A stretch of DNA of 64,000 bases from Luscinia megarhynchos (lineage: Eukaryota; Chordata; Aves; Passeriformes; Turdidae). Position numbers and translations under genes: made by a program. Positions 48,916-59,400 of this stretch are shown in pieces. Positions within the stretch are counted from its first letter, which is position 1. Each line of letters starts with the position of its first letter. The notes beneath the pieces are model-generated. The model saw only the letters and a list, made by a program, of their open reading frames with translations. It was not told where the DNA came from and ran no database searches. Location: contig JAPFBE010000013.1 of assembly GCA_034336665.1 (NCBI GenBank), forward strand, positions 22,113,056 to 22,177,055, given 5' to 3'.

Positions 48916-50498
48916 CGTCCTGATCTGTGTTCTGTCCCTCACTGTCAGTTTAGGAATGAGGATAGGGAGAGCTTCCGGATAGATGAGACTGCAAGTGTGG
49001 AAGAAGATGTAGAGTTTACAAAAGAGTTTATGATGCTGGAGACATGGTGAGGTCACCATATGTATGAGGAGTAAATCACACAGAATTTCTCATTCCACAG
49101 TGCAGAGATTAAAGATATGCAACTCTGAAGTTACGTAGCAATAGCTCAGCCAGAAGGACTTTGTAAATGCTCAAGAATGGGTTTGACAACAAAAAAGCTT
49201 GAAAGCTAAATCCTTCTCCACTAGCACCCCTATCCACTGATACCTTCTCAAGAAAGGTGATGATTTAGTGAAGGTCAAACCAAGTATCTTGGCATAGCCT
49301 ACGTACTATCCCAGAAACCCAGATCATCCCCAGTGAACAATTACCTCCAACATTATAGGGGGAGCTAAAGGCTACCATCCAATGGGTGACAACTGAGACC
49401 TTACCATTCCTGTCCCAGGAATGGGAAAAGACCCCCATAGGATCAGGCTTGCAATATCTGTTGGTAAAATGAGGAAGGCAGGGGCAACGCTGGCTCTCCT
49501 TGCCAAGGCAATCACCTGTGGTGCAGGGCAATTCTGTTCAGCCTTTGACTAGTATCAATTAACACATTCTGTCTGGGTAAGTACAGAGAGGGCTGGAACC
49601 ACCTCCTGGGGCTCACAGAACCACACAATTTGGATTTTCCTGGGCTTGATTAGTTATTGTTGTTTATCTTCCTCCACCCACTCTAGCCCAACAGATTTAT
49701 GCAAACAGGTGATTTTCCAAGATTGTCTACATAAGATGAGAAAACTTTAAAATACTTACTGGCCTTTACAGCATCTGAAAAAACCAGTGTAAGGGAAGCA
49801 CATTCTTTATTCCTTCCATTCTCATTCTTATACCAAACAAACACTTGTCTGCGTACTCCCGTGGAAGATACTTTTCTAGCACTGTACTGAGTTAGTAAAC
49901 TTGGATTCTCTTTCTTATTCTCTCAGAAGCTGTATGAGTGACTTCAGCACTGCCTGTTTCCCTGTCTGCAGAAGAGAATAATCTTTTTAGAAAAGAAAAA
50001 TGGGAAAAAAAATTATTGAGCCTTAACCTTTTGCTTCTGTATATTGGAGAGAAAATTTTCTACACTTCTCATCTCCTTGTCATGACTTGCCTAAATAATA
50101 AAATCATACCTTCCAGCTTCTCTGTTTTCCCACACTCCAGGATGTCACCTTGCTGCAAATGCTTAAGGTTCAAGTGTTCAAAAGAACTTAGCTATCTAGT
50201 TTCCATCAACTTCAATGAGGACACATTAGCTGTCGTTTTATTTTAAGGGCTGCGTATCTAACCTCGGGCTCCGATGTTGTCCTTTGGATACATTTGTGAA
50301 GGACTCTGTTCTCAATACTTTAGTTCAGAAAAATCTTATTAACTGAGCGCATATACATTTGCAGAAACTATCTTCATTTCTCCTGCCACTTCTAATGAAA
50401 TGGTACTTAAGAAATATAAAGCAAAAACATAATTTTAGAGGATGGGAAGCAGCTTCATCTGTGTAACCCTATGCTTGCACTTAACCTGAAAAATGAAG
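48916..50498. other. Gene-free sequence, with a possible MIR trace near 49940-49985
   Basis: GTTTCCCTGTCTGCAGAAGA followed by GAATAAT at 49957-49982 faintly resembles the 'cagtttcc-catctgtaaaatg-gaataat' part of MIR, but it is too short to call. The rest is unique. Confidence 0.35.
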
Positions 50499-51413
50499 TG
50501 TCCTGGTTTGAAGGACAGGTGTCTGTCAATAAAGGCAGAAGCTTCTCTTTGAAATGGAGAATGTAAACCCCCTCCCTTCAAATTATTATAATTTTGAAAT
50601 TAAGGCGCTCTCAAGAAAAGACATGGGAATTAGGAATAACAGTTCTTTACTAGGAAAATTAAAATAGAAGTACAGTATTACAAAGAACAAACCCAAAACA
50701 CTGTCAGAGTCAGAATACAACCTGACACCCCGTCAGTCAGGGTGTTGGTAGCAGTCCCATTAAATGGTGGCTGCAGTCCTCCTGCAGTGACAGATGGGGT
50801 TCAGTTGAAGCAGCGGTCCTGTAGAAGGGTGCAGTTTTCCTCTGAAGGTCCAGGGATGATGTGGAAAGGTCTGGCTTTCCTCTGGAATGCAGTGGAAAGA
50901 AGGTATCTTGCTGTCCAAAATCTCAGTTTTTATCTAGGTAGGAAAGGCTTGGCTTCTCCCCCTGGCTGGAGCATCTCCCAATGGGATGATGTAATTTTAT
51001 CAATCATGCAGTGGGACTTAATGGCCCATTAGCAGATGATATCTTCCTGGAGGGAGGATGGGTTGTGGAAAAGATAAAGATGACTGCCCCACCTTGTTTT
51101 AAAGATGGCCCATTAGCAGATAATATGTATCACAGAGATCAGGATCACTGCCCCACCCAGCTTCAACAGATGGTGATAGATTACACATTTCTGGTCACAT
51201 CCTGTATTGCAATCCAAGGCATGAAGACACCAGTTAGTGTTGAGCTCCTGGGATAAAGATCTTCTCAGAGGACAGGTGGACATTTCACAATCTTTGGCTT
51301 CACAAAGGCTGTCACAACATTGCTGCCATTACTGTAGACTCCAGAGACCAGAGTCCAATGTTTAGAAGCAAAAAATCACAGACTCCAGTGTTTTCACAAT
51401 AATTGCTAACACA
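50499..51413 (-). mobile_element. Solo LTR of a passerine-type endogenous retrovirus, minus strand
   Basis: The left end at 50499 reads TGTCCTGGTTTGAAGGACAG, giving a CCAGGACA end on the minus strand. In minus-strand order there is an inverted CCAAT box (50978-50982), a TATA-like GATAAAAAC box (about 50927-50935), a degenerate poly(A) signal AGTAAA (50646-50651) and then the terminal part, which suits U3-R-U5 on the minus strand. The right end is uncertain: TGTTGTGACAGCC at 51319 gives a TG start, but similarity as I remember the family may reach 51413. No target duplication was confirmed. A 22-base word, 21 of 22 identical, occurs at 51021-51042 and 51105-51126, showing a partial duplication of about 84 bases in U3. 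No viral gene remains. Confidence 0.8.
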
Positions 51414-53639
51414 AAAGTTTAGGAAGAAAGGGCATGAATCTTTGCTTATATTTATGTGCTAATAAGAAAAGACAACATACATACAAGCAAGGATAGATCC
51501 ATGTACCTGAGGACAAGAAAACATTTGTATCAGCTAGCCAGGAAAACCTTAGGTGCTTCATAGTGAATGTCTTTATTTTAAAAATCTGACATTCTACAGC
51601 CAAAAAAGAACTATTATATGCAATCAGAGAGATGCTATGTAAAGCATAAGGGTTAATTTTGTACCCTCCAGTATGAATAATTTAAAGATTTGCACGTATT
51701 TTACTTCATCTTCTATTTTGAGAAGTCTTGGGGATTTTTGATGAAGCTACTACATTTGCACTGGAAAACTGTTGCTTGGAGGGCCAGAAAGAGAAACCTC
51801 GTTTATTGCAGTAATTTTCAGAATCCTTCAGTACACATCAGCTACCTGGAGGAAGGCATTTAATTAGGGAGTTTGACTCTTCTCAGGATTCTTGCCTGAC
51901 CTTGTCAAAAAGTAACTGATGATACATGACCTGCAGATTTAAAAAGGGTATGTGACCTCTGTCCCGCTTCTCCAGCTGGCCATGACAGAGGGAGGAATAT
52001 ATGAACGAGTAAGAACACCAGTGCAGGAACAACACAAAGCTGTTCCTCCAAACTCTGAAAAAATGTAAAAAACAAGCCCTGTTGGAGAGCTCTTGTAACC
52101 CTCCTTCTTCTGGCCTCCAAGCGTTACTCCAGAATTCTGTTTCCTAGATGAAGTTAGAAGGACACAGTTTTAAGCAAACAGATACATAAAGGAAAAGAGA
52201 TCATACTCCAGCAAGTTTCAGAAGCAGCAATGCCAGGAGCAGATTAATAATGCCACTGTGAGCACACACCATGTGAACACATGCATGAGACAGGATAAAA
52301 TACACTGACAGGCAGAGCAAGAGGATGAATATAATCCTTCCCTCCCTTTTTTCATTCTGATTAGGTGAGGAACAAGAGATCTTCTTCTAACTAGTTGTAC
52401 TCAGCCTCAAATACCAGTGAAGTATGTTGTTCATCTGCCGGGACTGGCACAGTAACCTGCTGTACCTAACAGCCCCAAAGCAGAGAGGCGAGAGCCATGG
52501 GTACACTGCGCACAGAGGTGGGAGAAGGCAACAACTCAGCAATCTCTCACCACTGACCAGCCAAAGACACAACACAGTGGAAGACAAGGCAGCAAAAACA
52601 AAGCTCTTGGCAAATATTTCTGAAGACAGTCTTATCTTTCCACCAAAAACAAAGCCTTTACAAGATACCTGGCTGACAAAATCTTGTCTCATCAGCTCAG
52701 ATTTGTCCCCTAGAGCTCTCATATTAAGAGGCTCAGTATTTTCATACAGAGTCTGTGATCACGAGCTGAAGAACAGGCTTGAAGCCACTTGGGAGTAGAA
52801 GACAGTATGATTATACGCACGTCTTGCATACTCTTGTGAAAAATAAGAAAAAATAAATATGAAGAAGTAAAAGACTACCAGCCCCTAGGGAACTGTGGGT
52901 GTTGGATCCTGAAACTTACTTTTTCTAATCTTCTTCATTTCCTGCTTCTGCCTGCATATAAAGTAAGGACAGGAATGGAATCTTTAACCATCGAATCTTG
53001 ATCTGATGACAAGGTTCTCCACTTGATGGTTGAAAGTGCTTTTGAGTTTCAGGCTTCTTTTTATCTTGTTTGCAAACAGAATGACGTTTCTGTCATTTCA
53101 GCCATTTGCTCTCATCATCAAAATGGTGATGACAGCCATTTCCTGAAACTATGGGGCTAAGAGAAAGGAGAGGAATGACAAATTTTGAAAGATGACTGTG
53201 TATGTAAAAGTTTAATCAATACAGAAACAAAGTGCTGTTATGTTCAGGAATGCTGCTCATCTCCCTAAAAAATCCAAATACAGGCACTAGGGAACTTCTA
53301 GCCACCATAAGGTTAGAAGCTCCCTGGTGCTTGTATTTGACCTGTACTTTGCTACATAGATGTAATGCACAACAATTATGTTTCTCTATACTGGATAGAC
53401 CCATAGAGAAGTATTAACATGTCTTTAATTAATTATCATTACTACAGGTAGGCAATAAAATGTCCTACAATTCCATTTAAGAAGTCTGCTTTAGGTAGTT
53501 GAAGGATGACAGTATAATTTCAGTTCTCAGTTTTTGTCTGTACGAATGGGATTAATCAGATGTGCTCAGAGTCAGAAACCAGTTCTGAGCAGTTTTTCCA
53601 GCAGGGGGACTTAAGCCCTCACTGTGCAGAAAAAGGACA
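51414..53639. other. Gene-free sequence
   Basis: Between 52387 and 52798 both strands are open for more than 110 codons over the same DNA, with no domain in either; local GC is raised. The rest is unique. Confidence 0.45.
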
Positions 53640-53815
53640 ACGATGCATTAGAGCATGACCTTAGGTGAAGCACTTAACCTCTTTGTGCCTCATTTCCCCC
53701 CCATCTGTGGAAACAAAAATGGCATTTACCTAACTAGCAGGGGTGCTGTGCAACTTAATTCATTACGGCTTCACTATGACTTTGAGAGCCTTGGATAAAA
53801 AGGTGCTAAGAATCA
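53640..53815 (+). mobile_element. MIR-type CORE-SINE
   Basis: Clear MIR words in plus orientation: TGACCTTAGGTGAAGCACTT (53655-53674), then AACCTCTTTGTGCCTCATTT with CC following, CATCTGTGG and AAAATGG. The 3' tail GACTTTGAGAGCCTTGGATA (53778-53797) continues as AAAAGGTGCTAAG, as in MIR/MIR3-type tails. Divergence is high, as expected of an amniote-age family. The left end may lie somewhat earlier. Confidence 0.85.
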
Positions 53816-54499
53816 GCAGGGGAAGGAATGACACACAGGAATATTACACATAGGCTGGCGCAACAAACTAATCCATGCACTACTTACATGGATATTTATT
53901 ATAAAGCATATTTTTGTTGGTGGTTTTGATTTGGAGTCTTTACTGGCTTTAATGTGCTGTAATACCACTCCCAGGAAATTTTCTATTAATCCACAGGACA
54001 GGGAACAACACTTGCTTCCCATACCTTATTCCACAGACACATCTAAATGTTGATAGAGAGGGACTGTCTCCAAGCCAGAGATTAGACCTCAGGCTTGGCC
54101 CTTATGTCAGGACTCTCTTCGAGATATAGTTTACAATTTGGGGATATGCAGTTTGCACCGAGGACTATGAGGTTAGCCAAAGCCACAAAGTCAATAAAAT
54201 CAGTGGAAGGATTTGTGTTTGTCTCAAACATTCCTTGACTCAAGAACACGGAACTGATGCAAAGCCTGCATATTCTCCTGAGACACCACAATGAAGCAGC
54301 TAACATTTCCTAGGCTGCATTCACATCTGCGACACAGAAGTATTATTGGTTGTACTTGTATTACCAATCCCTAAAGCCTCCTAGCTTCCCAGCTTCTATT
54401 TTAATTCCTAGTGCCCTGCCTAGCACAAGCTGTGGGAAAGTTGGCTGATACCTTGCGGTATCAGTTGCTAATATGCCACTTGCATGTTTTAAAAGTACA
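53816..54499. other. Gene-free sequence
   Basis: Unique sequence, nothing recognised. Confidence 0.5.
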
Positions 54500-54590
54500 A
54501 ATAATAATGGCTTTGTTTTTACATGAGGCTAATTAGCGACAAGAATTGTGGGAACTTGCATCACCCAGAGAACTCTAGCTACTAAAACTG
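54500..54590. promoter_or_regulatory. Candidate conserved element with a palindromic homeodomain site
   Basis: The perfect 10-base palindrome GCTAATTAGC (54528-54537) holds a TAATTA core, next to a retained CpG and a CTTTGTTTT word of SOX type. Short, intact and non-repetitive. The regulatory role is inferred. Confidence 0.3.
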
Positions 54591-56829
54591 GACACATCTC
54601 AGCATTATAAAACTTGAACCCATTGTGGGGCTGATTTCCATCCTTTGCTGCTAATACACCACTCTAACTCCATAGACTCCAAAACGACATGCCTTTGTCC
54701 TGCTGTTAACATCAGTAGGAAGAGAAAGTGAGGCCCCTGACTTTTTAACCCCCCTCCAACTGTCTCTTCTTGCTTGTGAAAATAGACCTTTCATGTTTGG
54801 GCAAGAGAATGCCATATGTGTGCCTAGCGAGCAAACAGCTCATTGCATTGCTGAGAATTCCAGCAGCAGTGCTTTATAAATCTAGAGACAGGCAGGGCAG
54901 CATACAAAAACATGCTCTCACATTCCTTTATTTATCTGACAGGAATGAGAGGTCACAATAAGGCATGTAAGTAAAAGGCTCTGCAGAATAGAGTACTGTT
55001 TAATGTGTCAGAAACAACTAAGTGTTATGACCTCACTTTGGATAAACACATTTTCTACCACAGACATTTAGGCAAATAATGTTTGGCTATATTAAGTAAT
55101 GAATAATTATATTAAAAGTAAATTAAATGTAGAAGTGAGGCAAGAAGGAATTGCAATTTGAATATTTCATTCCCTTGCTATTTGTGCTATAAATAAGTGT
55201 CTAAAGACAGTCATTATATAAAGTCCACTAATAAGCAATGCCTTTTCTACTTCTAATTCACTGATTTCTAAAGCTGAGAACCACACCCCTAGCTTGGTGG
55301 TTTTATTGTTTTTGCTTTTGTATTTTTTGTCATCTCTGGCTGTGTTTTTAATGAAAAAATAAGTAAACTTTCTAATTTTTTAAAAGCAAAGACAAGATGG
55401 ACCAGTACATTCTAATGTCTTATGAATCAAATAGACAAGGCATAGCCTGTGTTTTAAAACCACATGGTTTCAAAGCTCATTATGTCCTGTTTTCTTGAGT
55501 GCCTAGCATTTCAACTGAACTTCTCAGGCATGTGCTTCTTTTCTGGATCTTCCCTACTATGGGTGGGATCCCACAGAAGGACAGGATGGAAATCTTGTTA
55601 TTTAGCTATGTAGTTACTTTAGTTTTGTCAACATAACTATTCCTAATAACTATTTATTTAGTTACTTAGTTTCTTTTCTTTTTTATTTGATAGGAAGACA
55701 AGGGAGATGCACTTGTGGAAAGTTAAGGATGTTTGCTTACCAGATACAGACTCTGAAAATGTTTGCACTTCTGTGTGCCTTGAAGGGCCTGTGTAGTGAA
55801 AGCAGCCTCCCTCATTTGCATGTGAAGAGCACATGAAGCTAAGCAGCATCTCTGGCTGTGCATTGCCAAGTGCTCTCCTCTCTCTTTACGGGATTATGAA
55901 GTGCTCTCACAAACTGTCAGACTGACACCTGCGGCGAGCAGCACTCGGGAGTGGCCAAGCAGCGTGTGAGAGCACTTTACCATGCCAGAAAGAAGGGAAG
56001 GAAAGAAGGAGAGCCCTTAAATAGGAACGAAATCCATACTGAGATAGAGAGGTGCAATTAAGAGTGGCTGGCACTAAAGGAGACCCTTTTTCTTAATTTC
56101 AATTTCTGAATTGCTAAGGAAGCATAAAAAGCACCTGTATCTACATACCTGAAGCACAAGGTAGCATTTCCTTTTAGAGCAAAGGGGTGCCAGGGACTCT
56201 GGCATGCCCTCTTGCTGCTCCTGCCATAGTGTGCTGTCTAGCATTATATTTTCAAGCAGATTTCAATATTTAACAGTGAGACCTCCCACTATAACCTTTG
56301 TAATCCTAATGATAAAGCAGGACTTTTTTTTCTCTTTTTTAAAATGTTTGCACAAAGAAGTACTGCTATGCCCTGGCTTTCCAGATGCTTGGAAAGACAC
56401 GATCCCTGCCTTAGGGAACTTTTAAAGACTAAAATGCAACCAGGGGTTTATCAGCAGAAGAATTCACACAGGAATTTCTTACACAAAGCCGTAAATCTCA
56501 CTGAGATTGATACAAGAGATTTACACTCCCAACATACAGTGATAAAGGGCATAAAGTTCAATATTTTTATATAACATTATGCAAACAAAAATAAAGATGC
56601 AAAGGGGCAAATGGAGGGGTCCACATTTCCCATAGTGCTTGAACAACTCTTCCGGTGTGTAGTGGAATTCTTGGCCTGGAGAAAACCAGTCCAGTTGTGC
56701 CAGGCCTAAAGGAATATGGGATGGAAGGGTGTGAGTGGTCATGCTACAGCTCCCAATACTATATGACAGCACAAATTCCTCAGTGGGGAAGAAGCATTTA
56801 GATCCCTCCCATAGATCATTTATTCACTT
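54591..56829. other. Gene-free sequence
   Basis: Unique, AT-rich. CpGs cluster briefly at 55930-55965. No gene or transposon was recognised. Confidence 0.5.
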
Positions 56830-57205
56830 TGAAAAGTGACAGACTTAACTACAGGCACTTGAGAAAAGCAAAGGAACGGTGGAAGACAATAGAAGAGGTG
56901 GTAAAAGTAACTGTCAAGCTCAAAGGCAGAAGACTAAGACTTATGTTCAGTTGTCAAGAAAAATAACAAGGAAAGTTAGTGCCAAAGGGTAAAAAATATT
57001 AGAAATTAGTCAATCTCTGGGGAAAAGAGCAAGTCAAAGTAGGAGGAGTGTCAATACTGAAGTAGTTCTTTGGGGATCTTTTCGAGTGCATCTGAGTGAC
57101 TGTTCCCCTGAAAATAAGGTGAAAACAACTGTTTTAGGAAAAATGACAAAGGAAACTGAGAGGCAGAAAAAGTGGAAACTACAAAAAGCTGAGAAAAAAA
57201 ATCTG
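56830..57205 (+). repeat. Purine-rich stretch
   Basis: A and G are over-represented on the plus strand without a repeat unit, similar in texture to 17290-17860. Confidence 0.4.
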
Positions 57206-57919
57206 TGTGTATGACTCTCCCAATTTATCAGATCAACTCATAAACATATATCTTCCCTCTCCTCTTAGAATCCTGGTTGCATGACCTGGATTCAGATTTA
57301 CCATGGGAAGACATGAAGTTGACTCCAGAGCATAAAAGAGGACACATGTGAGCATGGAGAACTCTGTCTGTGGCCAAGTTCCTACATATGAGAGCTGGGA
57401 TAGGTCTCCATGAGTAAGTGGTAGCAAGTGACACATGTGACATTTCAAGTGCTTCACTTAGGAAACGAACTCCATAATATTCCCCCTGAAACAGGTTGCT
57501 CCGGGTGTTTAACAAATGGTTGGTTATTTAATGGCCCAAGGCAAAGCCAAGGAAGGTTAGCACACTGACAAAGTGGACATTAACTATGATAACAACAGTT
57601 TTCATGGAGGATCATTGCTATTGTAAACCTTATTCAACATCATAATGCCAACAGTCATTCCCTGCTTCTCCCTCGTCTTTCAAATAAAGTTAGTGTCATC
57701 ATAATGCAGCAGAGCAAACAGTGCAGCCAAAATCCAAGACCTTCAACTCATAATAATTGTCTTTCTGTTTGTTCAGGTACAAGCAGTATTGAACTTTGGC
57801 TGGAAGATAAATCAGCACAAAGAAAGCTTCATTTAAACAGAACTCCAAAAGCACCTTTTATCCTGAAGTAAGCAAAGAGAGCAAATTGTCCCCATCAGGC
57901 AATTTGGAGGGCAGAAAGA
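57206..57919. other. Gene-free sequence
   Basis: Unique sequence, nothing recognised. Confidence 0.5.
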
Positions 57920-58073
57920 GTGCTGCCACCCAGGGAAACACTTGGAGGCAGGCTGGACAGGCCTCTGAGCAACCTGGTCTAGTAGAAGGTGTTCCTGCTC
58001 GTTGCAGAGTTGGACTAGATGCCTTTTAAGGTCCCTTCCAACCTAAGCCACGCTAGGATTTTATGATTTTATG
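57920..58073 (+). mobile_element. CR1 LINE 3' end, 5'-truncated
   Basis: Typical avian CR1 3' untranslated end on the plus strand: GAGGCAGGCTGGACAGGCCT, CTGAGCAACCTGGTCTAGTA, GTTGGACTAGATGCC and AAGGTCCCTTCCAACC, then the terminal eight-base repeat as two ATTTTATG units ending near 58073. Only about 150 bases survive, the normal result of premature termination of target-primed reverse transcription. Confidence 0.93.
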
Positions 58074-58929
58074 GGAGTTACATTTTGTTTGTTTTGCACG
58101 ATTCACTAAGCGGTCCATGCAGAGGGACTGTGTTTCTGGGCTACCATGCACTGTTCACTTGTATTTTACTTTGCTAAGGAAACATGTAAAATGCATTATT
58201 TCAAGTAAAGGATATATAGACTTACACCCAGCATCTCCTGATGTATAAGATATGCTCGACACTTGAAGCAGAAAGTGATGCTATGAAAAAGACCCACTGT
58301 TTGGTATTTGCTTTAGAAGGCACAGGGAAAGCTTCCAGCCATAGAGGCCATTAAAGATGGAAACGAGCAGGCAAAAGCTACAGATGGTAATGAGGTACCA
58401 TTATGGAATCCCTTCATAGTGTTCAGAAATTAAACAAAAGGGATGGGGTTTTTGGTTGGTTTTTTTAGGAGCAAAGATAAAGTATCATAAGCATTACCCT
58501 GCAAAGATTGCAACTCGGTCTCTCACAAGGATTCAAGAGTCCCAACGACAATTAAGCAACTGAGGGCTCAGGAGATGAGCCTAATTAAAATCTTCAGTGC
58601 AGAGATCAGTGACTTAGCAACACTTGATCTTGCCAGTTCTGCCACATCATCTTCCATCTATTGATGAAAGCCTAGGAGGCAAGAGCAATGGATAGAGGCT
58701 GGCCACAGGTGTGTTCAGCACGTTGTGGGAAGAAAAAAAAGAATGTACAGCACGACCCACACACTGGAAATGAAGCAATCAGTGAAACTTACAGAAACTA
58801 AATCTCAATTAGGCTTTGAAGTTTAAAAATGAAAATGACTGAGATCAGAAGGCTGAAACATTTGTATCCAACTCGTGATAAATATGTTTAATATTAGTTG
58901 ATCTTAGAACTTTGCTATCTCCTTCGCCT
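58074..58929. other. Gene-free sequence
   Basis: Unique sequence, nothing recognised. Confidence 0.5.
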
Positions 58930-59100
58930 TTAAGATCTCAAAAGGTTTTTCAAGCTTTAGAAATAAAGCTTCATAATACCTCTGCAAGGTCAGCACTATT
59001 ATTCTCATTTGTAAAAGTAAAATAACTTGACCAAGGTCACATACAGAGAATCAGTGGCAGAGGCAGGAATGAAACCTATTTTTTTTGGCTCTTGGTTACA
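58930..59100 (-). mobile_element. MIR-type CORE-SINE, minus strand
   Basis: On the plus strand this reads as the reverse complement of MIR: AGATCTCAAAAGG (58932-58944), then TATTATTCTCATTTGTAAAA (58998-59017), ACTTGACCAAGGTCACATAC (59025-59044) and AGTGGCAGAGGCAGGAATGA (59053-59072). Order and spacing match the family. Ends are approximate. Confidence 0.85.
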
Positions 59101-59264
59101 TATATTTAAGGTGATCTGCAAGGGGAAAATACTTGGGTATGTGCCTATTTTTTCCTTTTCATTTTTATGATGATGAATAAAGAAAGTGTTAAGATTTTTT
59201 TAAGAGTTCATATAAACTGGCCTGAAGGACCGCAGTGGTGCTTCAAACTGAAATGATGATACAG

Positions 59265-59330
59265 ATTTAATTTTCAAGCACTTTGAAATCCATGGGGAAA
59301 AAATAAGTGCTAAATTAAAAGCTAGTTAAT
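59265..59330 (+). mobile_element. MIR/MIR3-type SINE tail
   Basis: CAAGCACTTTGAAATCCATG (59275-59294), then GGGAAAA and AAGTGCTAAATTAA, is the 3' tail seen in MIR3-like SINEs, and it resembles the tail at 53778-53810. It leads straight into a TAA microsatellite, the usual fate of these tails. It lies in the opposite orientation to the SINE at 58930. Confidence 0.6.
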
Positions 59331-59341
59331 AAATAACAACA

Positions 59342-59399
<58 letters not shown>
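59331..59399. repeat. (TAA)n microsatellite
   Basis: A trinucleotide run with GAT interruptions at its left end and a long pure TAA part at about 59359-59399. It grew from the tail of the preceding SINE. Confidence 0.95.

Positions 59400-59400
<1 letters not shown>

Noticed and set aside
49940..49985. MIR-like words
   Set aside because: Match is too short and too diverged to call.
52387..52798. Opposed 111- and 124-codon frames
   Set aside because: Neither frame shows a domain; local GC and chance explain them.
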